Source: Carposina sasakii (taxonomy: Eukaryota; Arthropoda; Insecta; Lepidoptera; Carposinidae). Taken from it: a DNA stretch of 64,000 nucleotides. Location of the stretch: positions 5,828,001 through 5,892,000 of the forward strand of contig CP053153.1 of assembly GCA_014607495.2 (NCBI GenBank), read 5' to 3'. The position numbers and the translations under genes were made by a program. The number at the start of each line of letters is the position of its first letter. The stretch's first letter is position 1. Positions 1 through 11,614 of the stretch are shown here, in pieces. The notes beneath the pieces are model-generated. The model did no database searches and was not told the DNA's origin. It saw nothing but the letters and a program-made list of their open reading frames with translations.

Positions 1-47
1 TCTAATTTCTAATATTACGACGGCTTTTTTTCTTTTATTATTTCCAG

Positions 48-171
48 ATACCCAAAACTCCAAAACTGGGTGTTTGAGATGAACAAATTGAGTTTTGTAC
101 AAAAATTTAACACTCCTGGCCTGAAAATATTGGGTGACATGCTGATAGATCGGATTGATTTTGAAAATTAA
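48..171 (+). CDS. Glutathione S-transferase, 3' terminal exon only (gene runs off the left edge)
   Basis: This is the last coding exon of a cytosolic GST. It follows a polypyrimidine tract and a TTTCCAG acceptor and reads, after one base completing the previous codon, YPKLQNWVFEMNK... to a TAA at 169-171 (40 codons plus stop). The opening Tyr-Pro-Lys-(Ile/Leu)-Gln-x-Trp is the same as in the last exon of the intact gene at 2.8-6.4 kb (YPKIQGWLDEI) and the intron phase is identical, so it is a paralogue in the same orientation. This exon encodes the final helices of the all-alpha C-terminal domain, which shape the hydrophobic substrate pocket. The tail (LGDMLIDRIDFEN) differs from the other copies, so substrate range may differ. 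Catalytic residues lie outside the window and integrity cannot be judged. Confidence 0.9.
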
Positions 172-173
172 TT

Positions 174-231
174 AATAAATTTGATACTTATGTGTGAATT
201 GTGCATGTTAAATGTGCATTAAAATAATAAA
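174..231 (+). terminator. Polyadenylation signals of the left-edge GST
   Basis: Two canonical AATAAA hexamers (174-179 and 226-231) follow the stop codon at 3 and 55 bases. The second is followed by a GT-rich stretch (ttgtatcgtttgtaa), the usual downstream element. The second is the more likely one in use. Confidence 0.55.
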
Positions 232-396
232 ATTGTACGAAAAATTGTATCGTTTGTAAGGGTTAATAACGACATAGAATAGGTACAAAGCTCAAGGACC
301 TCCTACATACTGATAAGTGATACAAAATATTGGTAATCAGTTTGGCGATAAAACACTTTACTCGGAGTAAGCAAATATTACAGTTAAACTCTTGTC

Positions 397-448
397 ATCG
401 TGCGTTAGTATAAAAGAATGATTGAAGTACAAGGTTAGCGTGCAGATA
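397..448 (+). promoter_or_regulatory. Core promoter with TATA box for the intact GST at 2.8-6.4 kb
   Basis: A TATA box (TATAAAAG, 409-416) sits in a block that is nearly identical on the minus strand at 33.46-33.50 kb, upstream of an inverted GST copy. Conservation begins about 12 bases before the TATA box (cgtgcgttag) and continues through it into the transcribed region (gattgaagtacaag). The expected start of transcription is about 440-446. The assignment rests on the duplicated block, the TATA spacing and a consensus splice donor downstream. No canonical antioxidant-response element (TGACnnnGC) was recognised in the 100 bases upstream. Confidence 0.7.
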
Positions 449-569
449 ATGGCCTGTGTGAATCGTCTATTTAGTTACCAGATATCTCTCTAAGCGACAT
501 ATCGTCTTGTTTGTTATTGTTTCAAACAATAATACCCAATAAAGTTAAATCTAGCAATAAAAAAATAAG
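440..569 (+). other. Non-coding first exon (5' UTR) of the intact GST gene
   Basis: The transcribed leader runs from the predicted start to AAG|GTAAGT (GT at 570-571), a consensus donor. The paired acceptor is the TTTCCAG directly before the ATG at 2813, giving a first intron of about 2.2 kb. About 90 bases of this exon match the equivalent exon of the inverted copy at 33.34-33.46 kb, including cctgtgtgaatcgtctatt and tctctctaagcgac. The two copies differ by a short insertion (ggtta, about 432-437) and diverge toward the 3' end. The 5' end is estimated from the TATA position. Confidence 0.65.
449..493 (+). other. Upstream ORF (14 codons) in the GST 5' leader
   Basis: An ATG at 449 opens a 14-codon reading frame ending in TAA at 491-493, wholly inside the predicted leader exon. 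In the inverted copy the ATG is GTG, so the reading frame is not conserved and may be incidental. If transcription begins upstream of 449 it could lower translation of the main frame. Confidence 0.35.
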
Positions 570-649
570 GTAAGTCTTTAATATTATAAAATTAGTTTAC
601 GAGGATTGTTTTGTAAGTAACCTATTACTTTGAAAGTTCTTATTGTTAT

Positions 650-772
650 TATTTATTGTACACAAAACATAACAATCAATAGAAAGAAATTTACAAAAGG
701 AATGCATACAAAGGCGTGCTTATCTCTGCAAAAGATTTCTTCCAGCATACCAGAAAGCAAAGTGAGACCCAA
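650..772 (+). repeat. Repeat family G, copy 1
   Basis: A stretch beginning ttattgtacacaaaacat and ending near ttcttccagcataccagaaa recurs at 18726-18835 and, more diverged, at 47530-47640. The central part (acaaaggcgtgcttatctctg) is best conserved. It resembles the 3' ends of non-LTR elements frequent in Lepidoptera; no coding potential is left. Confidence 0.65.
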
Positions 773-1683
773 AGAGAGAGGTAATAATGTGTACAGAATT
801 AAACTAAGTAACTATAAAAAACAAAAATAAAATATTCATACATAAATAGATACATACAAATAATCAAATAATAAAAGTAATGTTAAACATAATAACATAT
901 ATCTCAATTAAGTGCTTGATCACAGGGATTAACATTGCAAGCAAAAGTATTTTCTATCTGTAAATGTGAAATAGTAGACTACATTTTCAACTTGAAATTT
1001 TGACAAGGGATTGGGGTCCTCTGAGATCAGGGTTCTCTGGGAGTAACCCGCATTTTATTGGATGCTTCCTTATTCTAACTACTAGGTACCTATAATAATT
1101 ATAGAATTGTTGAAGGTTTAAATGAAATACCTATATTAAAAACGTCATTTAAAATTTAGTGTTGTTAGATTCAATACTGAATAACAATTCATACTGAATT
1201 CGAATTTGATAATGTAGTCTGTGCAGGCAATATTTGATGTACTTTATAGGAAACGAAATTTAACTTTTTTATGATAGTTACCAACCAATGTATAACTAAG
1301 AAGTTTCAAGTAAGTTTAAAAGCAGTTATTATCGATCAGCCTTCGCATAAGCAACCTTTACCTTGTTGGCTACCTTGATCCGATAAATATTATGTAAATG
1401 GGATGTATTTAAAAAATTTATGACTATCATGCACGTAGTCAAACTAATCCGATAAGTATGTATCTACTATAATATATATAGTGTCCATCCATTTACTAAA
1501 TCCAGTTTTTGAAATCAGAGTTCCTTATTATAATGATAAGGTTACATGATTTCAAAAAATGATCTACAGGTGTAATTAATTTTTCAAGACAAAATTAACA
1601 TCCGAAAAAGTTGAATCTGCCTATACTTACTTAAATAATGCATGATTGAATAACTTCATAGTTTCAAATATATCGGAAGTATT

Positions 1684-2265
1684 ATTCGCCCCGGCTTTGC
1701 ACGTGTAATGTACAAGCCAAGTTCAAGCTAACAGAGTTTTGCAGCGAGCAGCACCGTGTGTTACTCTCGAACCATTTGAAGCCACCTTTGACCCCCTCAC
1801 AATTCAAAAACTGTTTCACATAAACGTGTCAAATTTGGGTCATATAATACTTAACATCCCACATTCTTATATCGTATCTTATATTTACAAAATATCTTAT
1901 AATAAACAACGTAATCGTAGTGATTATATTGTTTGTTTTATCAGAGTCATCAATATCAGGCAAAAATAAGGTTGTTATGATGAAAAAATCGAAGTATTAA
2001 TGTTTTACTTGTTATTTATAATATACTAGGGATCCACGCCAGCTTTGCACGTGTAATTCCTACCTAACCTAACCATTTACGTGGACAAAGTCATGGGTAA
2101 AGTTTTTATACTTTTCAGGCATTTTTTATAATTATTTTTCTCTCCGTAAGAACCATCCTCGTACTTCAAGGAAAAAAAATTAGCGAAATCGGTTCAGCCG
2201 TTTTAGGGATTGACGCTTAGCAACACAATCAGCGATTCACTTTTATCTTATAGAAGATAACTCAA
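1684..2265 (+). repeat. SINE-like or non-autonomous fragments in the first intron
   Basis: The motif ctttgcacgtgtaat occurs twice (about 1695 and 2043). The second copy is followed by text typical of lepidopteran short repeats (gcgaaatcggttcagccg at about 2184) ending in attcacttttatcttatag. A short AT-rich region lies between. No gene seen. Confidence 0.45.
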
Positions 2266-2679
2266 ACGCACCAAAAAAACAACACAATAATCCATTATGA
2301 AATTCTCGTGTCACGATGACCATAATCAAACTCCTCCGAAATGGCACAAACGGGTCCTATTTTTATAAACAGAAACTAATTCATAGAAAAGCATCACAAA
2401 AAAGGATACAAAGCTGTGATGATGATGATGCACTCACTGATGGTGTTTATGTGTTACATGAAGAAATAATAATCTACCTATAGACACGCAAAATGCAGGC
2501 CGCGTTGTCTCACGTGTTTATCCTATCCGCCATTATCCTATCGTAATTTCCTGTTAATTCAAGGCTAATAAAATAAAATTAATAAAAATACGATAACATT
2601 AAGTAAAAATTGTATTAAGAATTCCTAAACAACTCAGAAATATTTATAATAATATGTTAATCTAGAAAAATATACATGT

Positions 2680-2766
2680 GATTTCGAGTCTCAAAAGGTT
2701 TTTATAGCAGACTATTTTCATAGGTTTTCAGGTTACTTAACTTTTTTGTTACACCCTATATGTATT
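2680..2766 (-). repeat. Repeat family H fragment
   Basis: Contains tgatttcgagtctcaaa and ttgttacaccctata, the reverse complement of blocks also seen at 3661-4001, 22625-22715 and 23433-23505. It lies just upstream of the first coding exon of the intact GST. Confidence 0.5.
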
Positions 2767-2812
2767 AAGAGAAAACAAGGTCCATAGGAATTCTTATGTG
2801 TATGCTTTCCAG

Positions 2813-5800
2813 ATGGTAAAATTGTACAAAATGGACCTAAGCCCGCCTGCTCGCGCGGCCATGATGGGATGCGAGATTTATGGAGTTCCCGTTGAATTGG
2901 TCGATGTTGACCTCATGAAGGAAGAGAATAGAAGTCCTGATTATCTAAAGGTAAATAATGTTCTAACTTGAAAGGATAATTTAATAATTCTAACTATTTC
3001 CCGTGCTAATTCGGGGCTCGACTAGAAAACTCAGCTGCATGTATTAAGTCGCAATAATCAACTAATAAGTAAGTAAGGGACGTTAGGCGATAAGCAAGTT
3101 AGCTTGAGATAGTTTTTTTTTTTATATCTGGCCCCGCTATGCTAATTCTTGGTCCTGCAGATTTTAACCCATTTAGAAAACAGATAAGTATTGTATAACA
3201 ATATAGTTTACGTATTCTATCTTTTGACCTAGACAAGATGTAGGTACAAGACAGAGAGTATAGTCATTGCGTGTGAACATAGTCTACGAGTTTTGTTTTA
3301 GTCACGAACAATATTTGCCGATGTTATTTTGTCCAATTAACAAAAAATGGCGGGGTTTTATTAATCTAAAATAAAATGTACGCAATAGAAATATTATGCT
3401 TTCAGAAAAATCCGATGCACACAATTCCACTTCTAGAAGATGGATCTCTTTATATTCACGACAGGTGAGGTGGCTTAGACAAAGTAACAATTTTTCAAGT
3501 GACAATAAAGATCACAAAGTAATCTAAAAATCTCTACCAAAAGCGGTTGGATTTTATCACGTCACGTTACTTAAGCGCTATATCAAATTGCCAATTGCAA
3601 TAATACAGATGGGCCAAATTTAAATTGCTTTTAAAAAATTAAAATAATAACGATTACTAAACAGGGTGTAACAAAGGGGGTATGTTAAGCGATATGCTGT
3701 GAAAATAAAAAATAACCCACCATAAGGAGCCTACCCATAAAATTTGAAATATTAAATCATGCAATGACATCTTTATTTTTACCCGAATACGCCAGAAGGA
3801 CGTTAATGAGCCTAAACGGCTTGTCGCATTTGAGCCTGAGTGGTATCGTCAGATTTTTACGCAGACAAATAATTTAGGTTATCATTATTCTAGATATTAT
3901 GAAGAACTCCTATACCAGTAAAATTTCATACATCTCTATGGTGGGCTATTTTCGTTAACATTTAGTTTAATTAACAAGCCCCTTCTGTTACGCACACTGT
4001 AATAGATTTGCTATTCAAAAGACCAAATAATAAAATTAAAGTAATCTACTTTACTATCTTATTATTTATATACTGTTTTCACGATACGCGTATCTACTAA
4101 GTTCTTGTTCAATTTATTGTAGCAATATTTGTTATTCATTAACTCATTTAATGAGGTTCGTTTAATGTTAGCTAAACTGTACTTATGGATGATCTCATTA
4201 TGATGAAAATATAATTTAAATACCTGTTCGTTCTCTATTATTATATGTTAGGAATTATTAAATTTAGCTTTGAATGAATTATTGTTCTTTGAATGAATTC
4301 ATTGTTGTGCTTATGTGGTTTAAAAGGTAGTTTTTATTTCAGCCATGCCATTTTAATGTACCTTGCCGATAAATATGGTAAAAATGATGAGCTGTATCCC
4401 AAAGATGTTGCGAAAAGAGCGCTTGTTAATCAAAAATTACTGTTCGATACTTCAAATCTTTTCCCCAAACTGCGCAATATTACGGTAAGTGCAATATTTC
4501 ATATCAACGGACCCTATACAGGTTGATTTTTGGTCGTCAACGTTCCCGAAAACTACGGAATCTCCTCATCATCACGATCATTTTTCTCCATGGAAGCATA
4601 CCTGGGAAGTGTGTGGTTTCCAAAATATTAGGGTCCAAAGTTGAGTAAATAGACTGCGTTTTTCTGCATAAATGCACATAGACGCACGTAGCAAGATTTT
4701 TTCACGAGAAATAATTAATATCTGTCTATAAATAAACTAGCATAAACACTAATTACGAATCACAGCGCAGGAGAGCTAAAAAAAAACCGAGTTACTTTCA
4801 AAGGTATATTAAAATTAACTTCATAGATATAAAAAATTACAATTAACTTAGAAATAACTTAAGCTATGACTTCGACCGATGTTAGGTACAGAGTGCCGTG
4901 GGTGTCTCCGGTTGCATCCTGGCTGTCGCCAATCGAGGTTACACGTGTAGCTGGCATCAGCAGTTTACCCAATTCTAGGGAAATGTAATGTGTTGGAGTA
5001 ATGCGCGGTGTCAGCGGTCTCCTTGATGGGTCGGAACATAACACACTAGACACTATAAATTTCGCCAGATCAAGTAAATAAATAAAAAAAAATAAAAAAA
5101 ATTCCCAGCATTTTTTTTGGCATAAACTTACTTTATTTTATGTATAGAGTACGCACCCTTCGTTAAAGGTGGCCACAAAAAAACATCCTGTATAGATAAT
5201 ATAAATAAAATAAAAAATGTTTATTTCAGGAAAAAATCCCATATTAGCATTACATTGTAAATTGTCAGTGCTTACAATTGGTATTCCAAATACTAAAACA
5301 CATATTATTATAAATTAATATAACAATAGGAACATCGTATGTAATAAGTATATGAGGTATACAATAAAATAAAATGTCATTCTTTATGTAATTTGTATAG
5401 AATCTCAGTTCAGAATAATATGCAAGTCGTCTTTTTAATTCAACAGACTTATTGGACTCTCTAACGGAAGTTACATTGCTATCAAATGAAGTTATGAAAA
5501 AGAGAACAAGGAGAGATTCTATTATCCGTCATACGTTCTCTACCTAAAAATCTTTTAATTTTATTGTATTTGTATCTTGAGCTTATTATTTTTTTACAGT
5601 TACCAGCATTTTTTGAGGGAGTAAGGAAACCAACTAAAAAACAGCTGGATGAAATAGTTGAAGCATATCAGTTCACCGAGGAGTTTTTGAACAGAACTAA
5701 GTACATAGCTCTGGACAGTTTGACAATAGCTGACATCGCAGCATTTACCAGTGTTACTGCCCTTATTTGCATTGTACCTTTGGCTGGCAAGTAAGTAGAG

Positions 5801-6370
5801 CGCATAAATTTGATATTTTCAGTGCGGCGCTATACGACGTCTTGCTTTTAATTAGTGCTAGTAAAGTTACAGAATTTTTTATATATATTGACAAGTGTGG
5901 AAATCCTCAAAGTGGATTTACCGAAATATCCACGTGAAAAGAAAAAGACAGGAATTCTGATATTTACACGAAATTATGGGCGGCCACTAGTAAAAAATAA
6001 AATTCTTTCGTTACTAAGAAGTTGATAATTATTACACAGGTGGAATTACTAACGGTGTAAAGCTGTATAGGTTTTTGAGTGTGTGCCACTCTAGGCACAA
6101 ATATAGGATTTCCCAAAATTCCCACTTACTCGTATATACGCGGACAAAGGCAACATATAAAAATATCATGGATTTTCTGACGGTATATTCCATGAATCAT
6201 AGGTATGATTATTATACCTATAGTTATAATTAGGTATATGTTTGTCTTACAGGTATCCAAAAATTCAAGGTTGGCTGGATGAAATATATAAGCTGCCCTA
6301 TGTCCAAAAGTGGCATACCCCTGGAAATGTTTCATTTGAAAAAGCGTTAAAAACAGTACTTGATTTGTAA
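2813..6370 (+). CDS. Glutathione S-transferase, epsilon-like, intact (215 aa, five coding exons)
   Basis: Conjugates glutathione to electrophilic substrates in the cytosol; insect epsilon GSTs act in detoxification of plant compounds and insecticides. Coding exons: 2813-2950, 3406-3464, 4343-4484, 5600-5790, 6253-6370, all with GT-AG junctions; the summed frame is open, 215 aa, normal for the family. N-terminal thioredoxin-like domain (about 1-80): YKMDLSPPARA places the catalytic Ser at residue 10; NPMHTIP gives His51 and cis-Pro54; HDSHAI gives the glutathione-binding Asp65-Ser66. The Asp-Ser-His-Ala-Ile form points to epsilon rather than delta (Glu-Ser-Arg-Ala-Ile). C-terminal helical domain (about 90-215): SLTIADIAAF carries the Thr-x-x-Asp N-capping box. 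The ATG is the first after the acceptor, and a non-coding exon at about 440-569 precedes it. Introns 2 and 3 hold transposon copies. The class is inferred from motifs; enzyme activity is expected but untested. Confidence 0.95.
3001..3190 (+). repeat. Repeat family F, diverged copy in a GST intron
   Basis: Shows the order of blocks found in other family F copies: a 'gctaattcggggctcgactag' -like start, 'cagctgcatg', then 'ccccgctatgctaa', 'tcctgcag' and 'cccatttagaaaacag'. Heavily decayed, no coding capacity. Confidence 0.5.
3661..4001 (+). mobile_element. Repeat family H, full-length TIR element in a GST intron
   Basis: Begins acagggtgtaacaaag and ends with the imperfect reverse complement (ttctgttacgcacactgta). 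The sub-terminal blocks 'aataacccaccata' and 'tatggtgggctatttt' also mirror each other. About 340 bp, no ORF, so a non-autonomous DNA element (MITE-like). Fragments occur at 2.7, 22.6, 23.4 and 48.3 kb. Confidence 0.6.
4517..5192 (+). mobile_element. Repeat family A, copy 1, interrupted by a second element
   Basis: Starts tacaggttgatttttggtcg and ends ggccacaaaaaaacatcctgta. Ends are inverted (TACAGG/CCTGTA) and flanked by TA, as expected of an element using TA targets. The unbroken copies elsewhere are about 380 bp; here about 297 bp are inserted after 'aaacacta'. It lies in the intron between the third and fourth GST coding exons. Confidence 0.75.
4752..5048. mobile_element. Nested insertion inside family A copy 1, with a 6-bp target duplication
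   Basis: Compared with other family A copies, which read straight through 'aaacactagacactataaa', this copy is split: 'acacta' occurs at 4746-4751 and again at 5043-5048. The insert is richer in G+C at its right half (for example gtgtctccggttgcatcctg) and has a T/A-rich left half. Family unknown; no transposase. Confidence 0.6.
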
Positions 6371-6515
6371 ACAACTTCGGTTATTACAAAAGCGAGCCTA
6401 AGGCTGAACATTGTTTAAAAATTAATCTTGACAGCAAAATTTATTTAAAAAAATGAAGATAACCGTTCAACTGCATTGAAGAACAAATTCCTAATAATAT
6501 GTATTTGCACTTTAA

Positions 6516-6985
6516 TACAGGGTGTGTGTGACAGGCAAATACTGAAATACTGAACAAGTACCATTGTTTTGAGTTATACGATAGTGTTATTACTAGCTAC
6601 TAGTTATTACTAGCAGGAAATGCATTTTTAATTTGATTATCCGCAATGTTTGCTTTCCTCGCTTAATGTTTTGGGCGATCCTGTGACTAGTTAAATGGGC
6701 TTATTGGTTATAATGTAATATATTGCTGTTTTTTGGATCACTTGTGACTTTCCATTGGGGTTGATTACTTAATTGAACTGTTTTAGGCCGAACTTTTTTT
6801 TGAAAATTATCTATAGGTTAAAATTTTGATTTTATGCCATTATCTAAGGCCTATTTAAACAAACTATATTATTTTTTTTCCCGAAAAAATTCTAGTTACT
6901 AGCTAAAATTCAGTAGTTTTTGCCTCAGAATCATGATCTGAAGTCTCCATATCAATATTTGTCTGGCTGTCACAAACACGCTGTA
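6516..6985 (+). mobile_element. Repeat family B, copy 1
   Basis: Bounded by tacagggtgtgtgtgacag and ggctgtcacaaacacgctgta, so the terminal inverted repeats are about 25 bp. Inner blocks (gaacaagtaccattgttttg, aatgcatttttaatttgat) recur in copies at 16.1, 21.5, 37.4 and 38.9 kb. About 470 bp, non-coding, flanked by TA; a MITE-like element just 3' of the GST gene. Confidence 0.75.
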
Positions 6986-8029
6986 TAAAATTTAATAAGT
7001 TTTAAGAAAAATATGTTTACTTTTAAAATATTTATACATATATAGGTATACACAAGGCTTTGGCCCTAAAATAATACCCCGAACTGCAGGACAATTAAAA
7101 AGATCCCACATTAGCATAGCAGGGCTCGAAGTAAAAGTTTTTATAAGCTTTTATTTAGTTTCACCTGTCTTGCTGTAACCAAATCTTGCACGTTAAATTT
7201 GATCCACTTCCCGCTTTCCGATTGAGCCCAAATTTTGCATGCATGTATAAATCGGATGTCAATGCAATATTTTTATGACATATAGCATAGCTGATCTGAT
7301 GATGGTGCTGGAAGGTGAACGGTGATAGGAAGTCCGTAAATAAATGACGCAACCCATCGAGTATGGGCTCGTTTGATTCGATCAGTTCATTTTGTTAATA
7401 AATAATAAAAGCTTGTTTTTTAAAAAGATTTTTTAAAGTGAAGTTATTTATTTATCACATTTTGTTTCTTAAAAGTTATGTCACTTTGTTAACTTTGTTT
7501 AAAATATACTCAATCTACCACCCAATAACAATACGATACAGGTTCTCCTATTGTAGAATTCGCTAACTAATGTTGTTGAATGTAGTTTTGGAAATAAACC
7601 TTTTTTTTACTTTACTTACTTTACCTTGCCTAAAAATGATTTATTGCCATTGAGCTGTACGTCTCTCGTGTTATATCGTATTACTTGCTAATATTATACC
7701 TATAGGTATATAATTTGAGTTGCGTGACGATAAATGAACATGCTTTTAATAATAGAGCCACTACTAAAACCACTTTCGGAACGATCAATTACATTAGTAT
7801 ACATTTTCCATAATAATTTCTTACTGTCAAACTTTTGTAACTATTTTGATTATCATCTGTGACGTCAAAATAAGCTCTGTATTGTATTAACAACATATAC
7901 TTACAGTCGTCGCTATAGTAGACTTGATTCTATGTAGGTGGATAATTTATGAAAATATTGATTAAAGTAAGCAGGATATTAAATTATAAGTTAAAGTACA
8001 AGAAGGAGAACCACATACCTTGGCAAGCC
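6986..8029. other. Gene-free stretch
   Basis: AT-rich, no supported gene. About 7050-7115 holds a short reverse-oriented family F remnant (actgcaggacaattaaaaagatcc, then ttagcatagcagggctcga). The rest is anonymous. Confidence 0.5.
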
Positions 8030-8200
8030 CTGGATCGGAGCCCCTAAGAGAAATGTAAACGTGGCCATCCTATAAAGGCCTGGTGGCGGACGATCATTGC
8101 AGAGGTGATGAAAGTAGGGAAGACCTGAAGCGAATCAAAACGAAGCTTAGGAACGAACGGGAAGGCGGAGATATGTGGAGGCCCTCTGCCTGATAACTAT
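8030..8200 (+). repeat. Decayed LINE 3' end
   Basis: The text around 8068-8120 and the end 'gcggagatatgtggaggccc' resemble the C-terminal coding tail of non-LTR retrotransposons (a Trp-Arg-Arg-Thr-Ile motif can be read in one frame), with frameshifts. A reverse copy of the same end lies at 42745-42842 (gggcctccacagatctccgc). Confidence 0.5.
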
Positions 8201-8330
8201 ATAACATAACTATATAATATAACACAAGTCAAGCAAAGTGAATTCTTAGATACTTACATCAATTGTTCATGAAGCATTTAGTGCATTTATCATATTTTAT
8301 TTAGGTTCAGGTTATATATAGCTAATAATT

Positions 8331-8500
8331 TACATGTGGTGTCGGCAGAGTAGAGGCGATTGAGGGTTTGCGAGAGGTGCGAAGAACATAGTCCGAAAAT
8401 CACACTGCGGTCACCAACGCATGGTGACTATGGTCGAAAACCCCCCTATGGCAGTAGCCTTATGGTGCGCCCTGTGTGAGGTCCAGTTGTATGTGTATAT
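8331..8500 (-). repeat. Repeat family C, partial
   Basis: Reverse-orientation copy with 'cacactgcggtcaccaac', 'aaaacccccctatggcagta' and 'gtagccttatggtgcgccct'. Related copies are at 14.4, 14.7, 17.0, 23.1, 27.5, 34.7, 52.3 and 52.9 kb. This is the 'ccactgctggacgtaggcct' repeat of moths and butterflies. Confidence 0.65.
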
Positions 8501-8901
8501 GAGCATAGTGTAATATAATCAAATAGGTTTGCAGGCTTAGTATGAGTTTTTAATTCGAACTCTTTTGTTAAAGTTTAGTAATCAACGAGTCACTTAGTGC
8601 TTTCTTACTTTTGTTAAATCACGTCATGATGTGTTTGATTGGCAGTGAAATGTGAACGCTATCTTGTTCGAAAAACTCACTATAAGCCTACTGATGTAAA
8701 ATTTATGCTCAATTATTTATTTAGTAATGAAAGTTAAAAAAGCTAAAATATTTATTATGATGTACTTTGGTTAGTAAAAAATAATATTTTAAATATTAGA
8801 TCATAACTACAGAAAAAAATTAAAGTGTTGCTAAATTAGAACAGTCATGAAAGTTTATAACAATTTTATTATAAAAACTCAATTAAAACCAATAAACTCT
8901 A

Positions 8902-9288
8902 TACAGGATGATTTTTGGTCGTCAACGTTCCCGAAAACTACGGAATCTCCTCATCATCACGATCATTTTTCTCCATGGAAGCATACCTGGGAAGTGTCTG
9001 GTTTCCAAAATATTAGGGTCCAAAGTTGAGTAAATAGACTGCGTTTTTCTGCATAAAGGCACATAGACGCGCGTAGCAGGATTTTTCACGAAAAATAATT
9101 AATACCTGTCTATAAAAAAACTAACATAAACACTAGACACTATAAATTTCGCACGATAAAGGAATTTAAAAAATTTTTTCAAAAAAAAATTTTTTTTTTC
9201 CCAGCATTTTTTTTGGCATAAACTTACTTTATTTAATATATAGAATACGTACCCTTCGTTAAAGGTGGCCACAAAAAAACACCCTGTA
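8902..9288 (+). mobile_element. Repeat family A, copy 2 (uninterrupted)
   Basis: Starts tacaggatgatttttggtcg and ends with acaccctgta; flanked by TA on both sides. At 387 bp it gives the normal length of the family. Homopolymer runs near 9170-9205 have expanded. No complete ORF. Confidence 0.8.
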
Positions 9289-11610
9289 TGGTTATAGATG
9301 AAACATGCAGGGAAAGTTTGTGTGAAAAAATTTATTTGTTTCGCTGCGAGTTTCAAATTAAAGTTAACATTTTAAGTTTATAAACTATGTTAAATTAGTA
9401 ATATTTTAGTATGTTTTGTAGCAGCGTTAAAATTATATTAGCTATTGCCAAGAAGGATTCGCGTCAGGAAGGCAGCTGGCTATAAAGCAAATGCCATAAG
9501 AAATATAAACTATACTGTTCCGATCCCAACAAATTTGGCTTTTTAATCTGAATAACCTTTTTGAAACTTAGGGGATAAAGATTATAACAGGAATAGTGAA
9601 TTACCTAGTCTTATAAAAAAAGGAAGTTAACCAATAATTTAAGAGCACGTTATATAGAATTTTTTTAAATTAAATTACAAGATGTAAAAAGCCACAAGAT
9701 AGGCACTTGAATTTGGCGCTCATCTGTTTTGCTTCCTAAAAATTTCCACTCTAACGTTACACAAAGCATAAGCGATTGTAATAAAAAGAATTTACTGTCT
9801 TATGAAATACGAAGGTCATCATTAAAACAAACTTTGTCCATGATTTGTGCCCGCTGCTTTGTGTATTGTAATTTTTACGGCCGTGGAAGCCTGCCCTTGC
9901 GTGGTTGCCCTGCGTAATCGTATTTTATATCAACAATGGCCCTTATCTGTAAAAACGTATTTGAAATTCATGGGTCTGTGCCGTTGAAAAATTGTCTACA
10001 GTATTTTTATGCTAAAAACTCTTACGATGATAATAAAAAGTCAAGTAGGTAAGCCAAATTTTTCTGACGTAAATTGCCTTGTGGAGAACGAGCGTAAAAT
10101 TTTTACGACCATTGGTTTCAATTTGTTACGATTGCGGATTATTTATTTGATTATATAAGATTGACAGAAATTAAATGTTGATGTGATTCATTTAAGTAGG
10201 TATAAAGTCCAAAATGCAGCTTTAAAACTTTCGCGGTTATATTACACAACTGCGTCTATACTTCCACACTATTAATAATGTCATTTGACAGTAATATTAT
10301 ATATTATTATAGATTATCAGTTAAAATCAGACAATGTTTAGCTTAAACAAAGTTAAAAGTTATAGTTGTATTTTCCATACATACCTCTTGTAAATTACTA
10401 TTTAGGCTGGATCTTTGCCAATTATAATATATTGCAGGACTTGTATAATATAAATATTTATTGCAATGTCTTCCATCATTATGCTAACTAATCCAAAAGC
10501 TCGTTTTAAAACGTCTCTTTTGAACCTTTTACGATATTGGTTTCGAGTGAAATATCGGTCCCTGTAACTTATTTATCTCCGACGCTAGGCCTAAGACGTG
10601 ATCGCAATACAGAAGGCAGATACTGACTGAATGTGAAATAGGGAAATTTAAAAATTTCAAGGGACTGTTTACAATGATCACTCGTAATCCGATAAGAACT
10701 TTCTTGGAACCCAAATAAGACGCGTAATTGTGAAATCTTGGAACGAACTCATTTGACTCTTGAAAAAAAGGTAAGCCATATTTGTATCAAATTGATATTT
10801 ATTATTAGTGTACTAGGAAATGAGTAATAATGTAAGTAATATTCCACTAGCTCTTAATACAGTAGAACGAGTATTTAATGGACTTGTTAAAACTTTGCTC
10901 TACTTAGCTGGAAACATTTAACTTATTTAAGTAAACTTGTTAGTTTCAACATAATTCTTCATCTAGAACAAACAAAAAAACACAACATAATTCCGCGCGC
11001 CCATTATTCAACGCCGGTTCGGATAAATTGTAGCTAAATGCGAATATAATCTGGTTCCCTAGAATAGAGCGAATTCAAAAAGGAATTAATTAAGCTGATG
11101 TGTTTAAAACTCGGCACACGAGTGTCATAAATTTTAGTGGAGCCACGGGCGCCCTCTCGCGTTACATATTTATGTATTCACAAGAATTTACCGGCACCTC
11201 TTCAGCAATCGTCAACGAGCAATATACTTCAGCAAGTTATTGCTCCCAGTAATGTTGAAATGGCTGACCGCTCCAACTAGATCATCTATGTTATTATAAA
11301 TGTTTTCAATATTTGCAGCCAATATTGAAAAGTTTATCAGTAAATATCTCAGCAGAGTTAAAATTAAGACCTAATAAATATTCTTCCACTTAACTATTCC
11401 GATTGGTTGACCATGCTAGGTACTTTTCTATTTTCTTTTGTCCTTTCTATAGTACTCTACTGTAAACACATTCTACGATGTGTAGAGATAATTATATGAT
11501 TGTCTACCATATATATTGTAATAAACAAGCAGATTATTATATTTCCTTACCAGCCTTGACAAATTTCTTTCCATAATATACATTGTAGCATTATAAAATT
11601 TTTTACTTCT
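9289..11610. other. Gene-free stretch
   Basis: About 2.3 kb of AT-rich sequence. I recognise no exon, no RNA gene and no repeat shared with the rest of the window. Confidence 0.5.
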
Positions 11611-11614
11611 ATAA

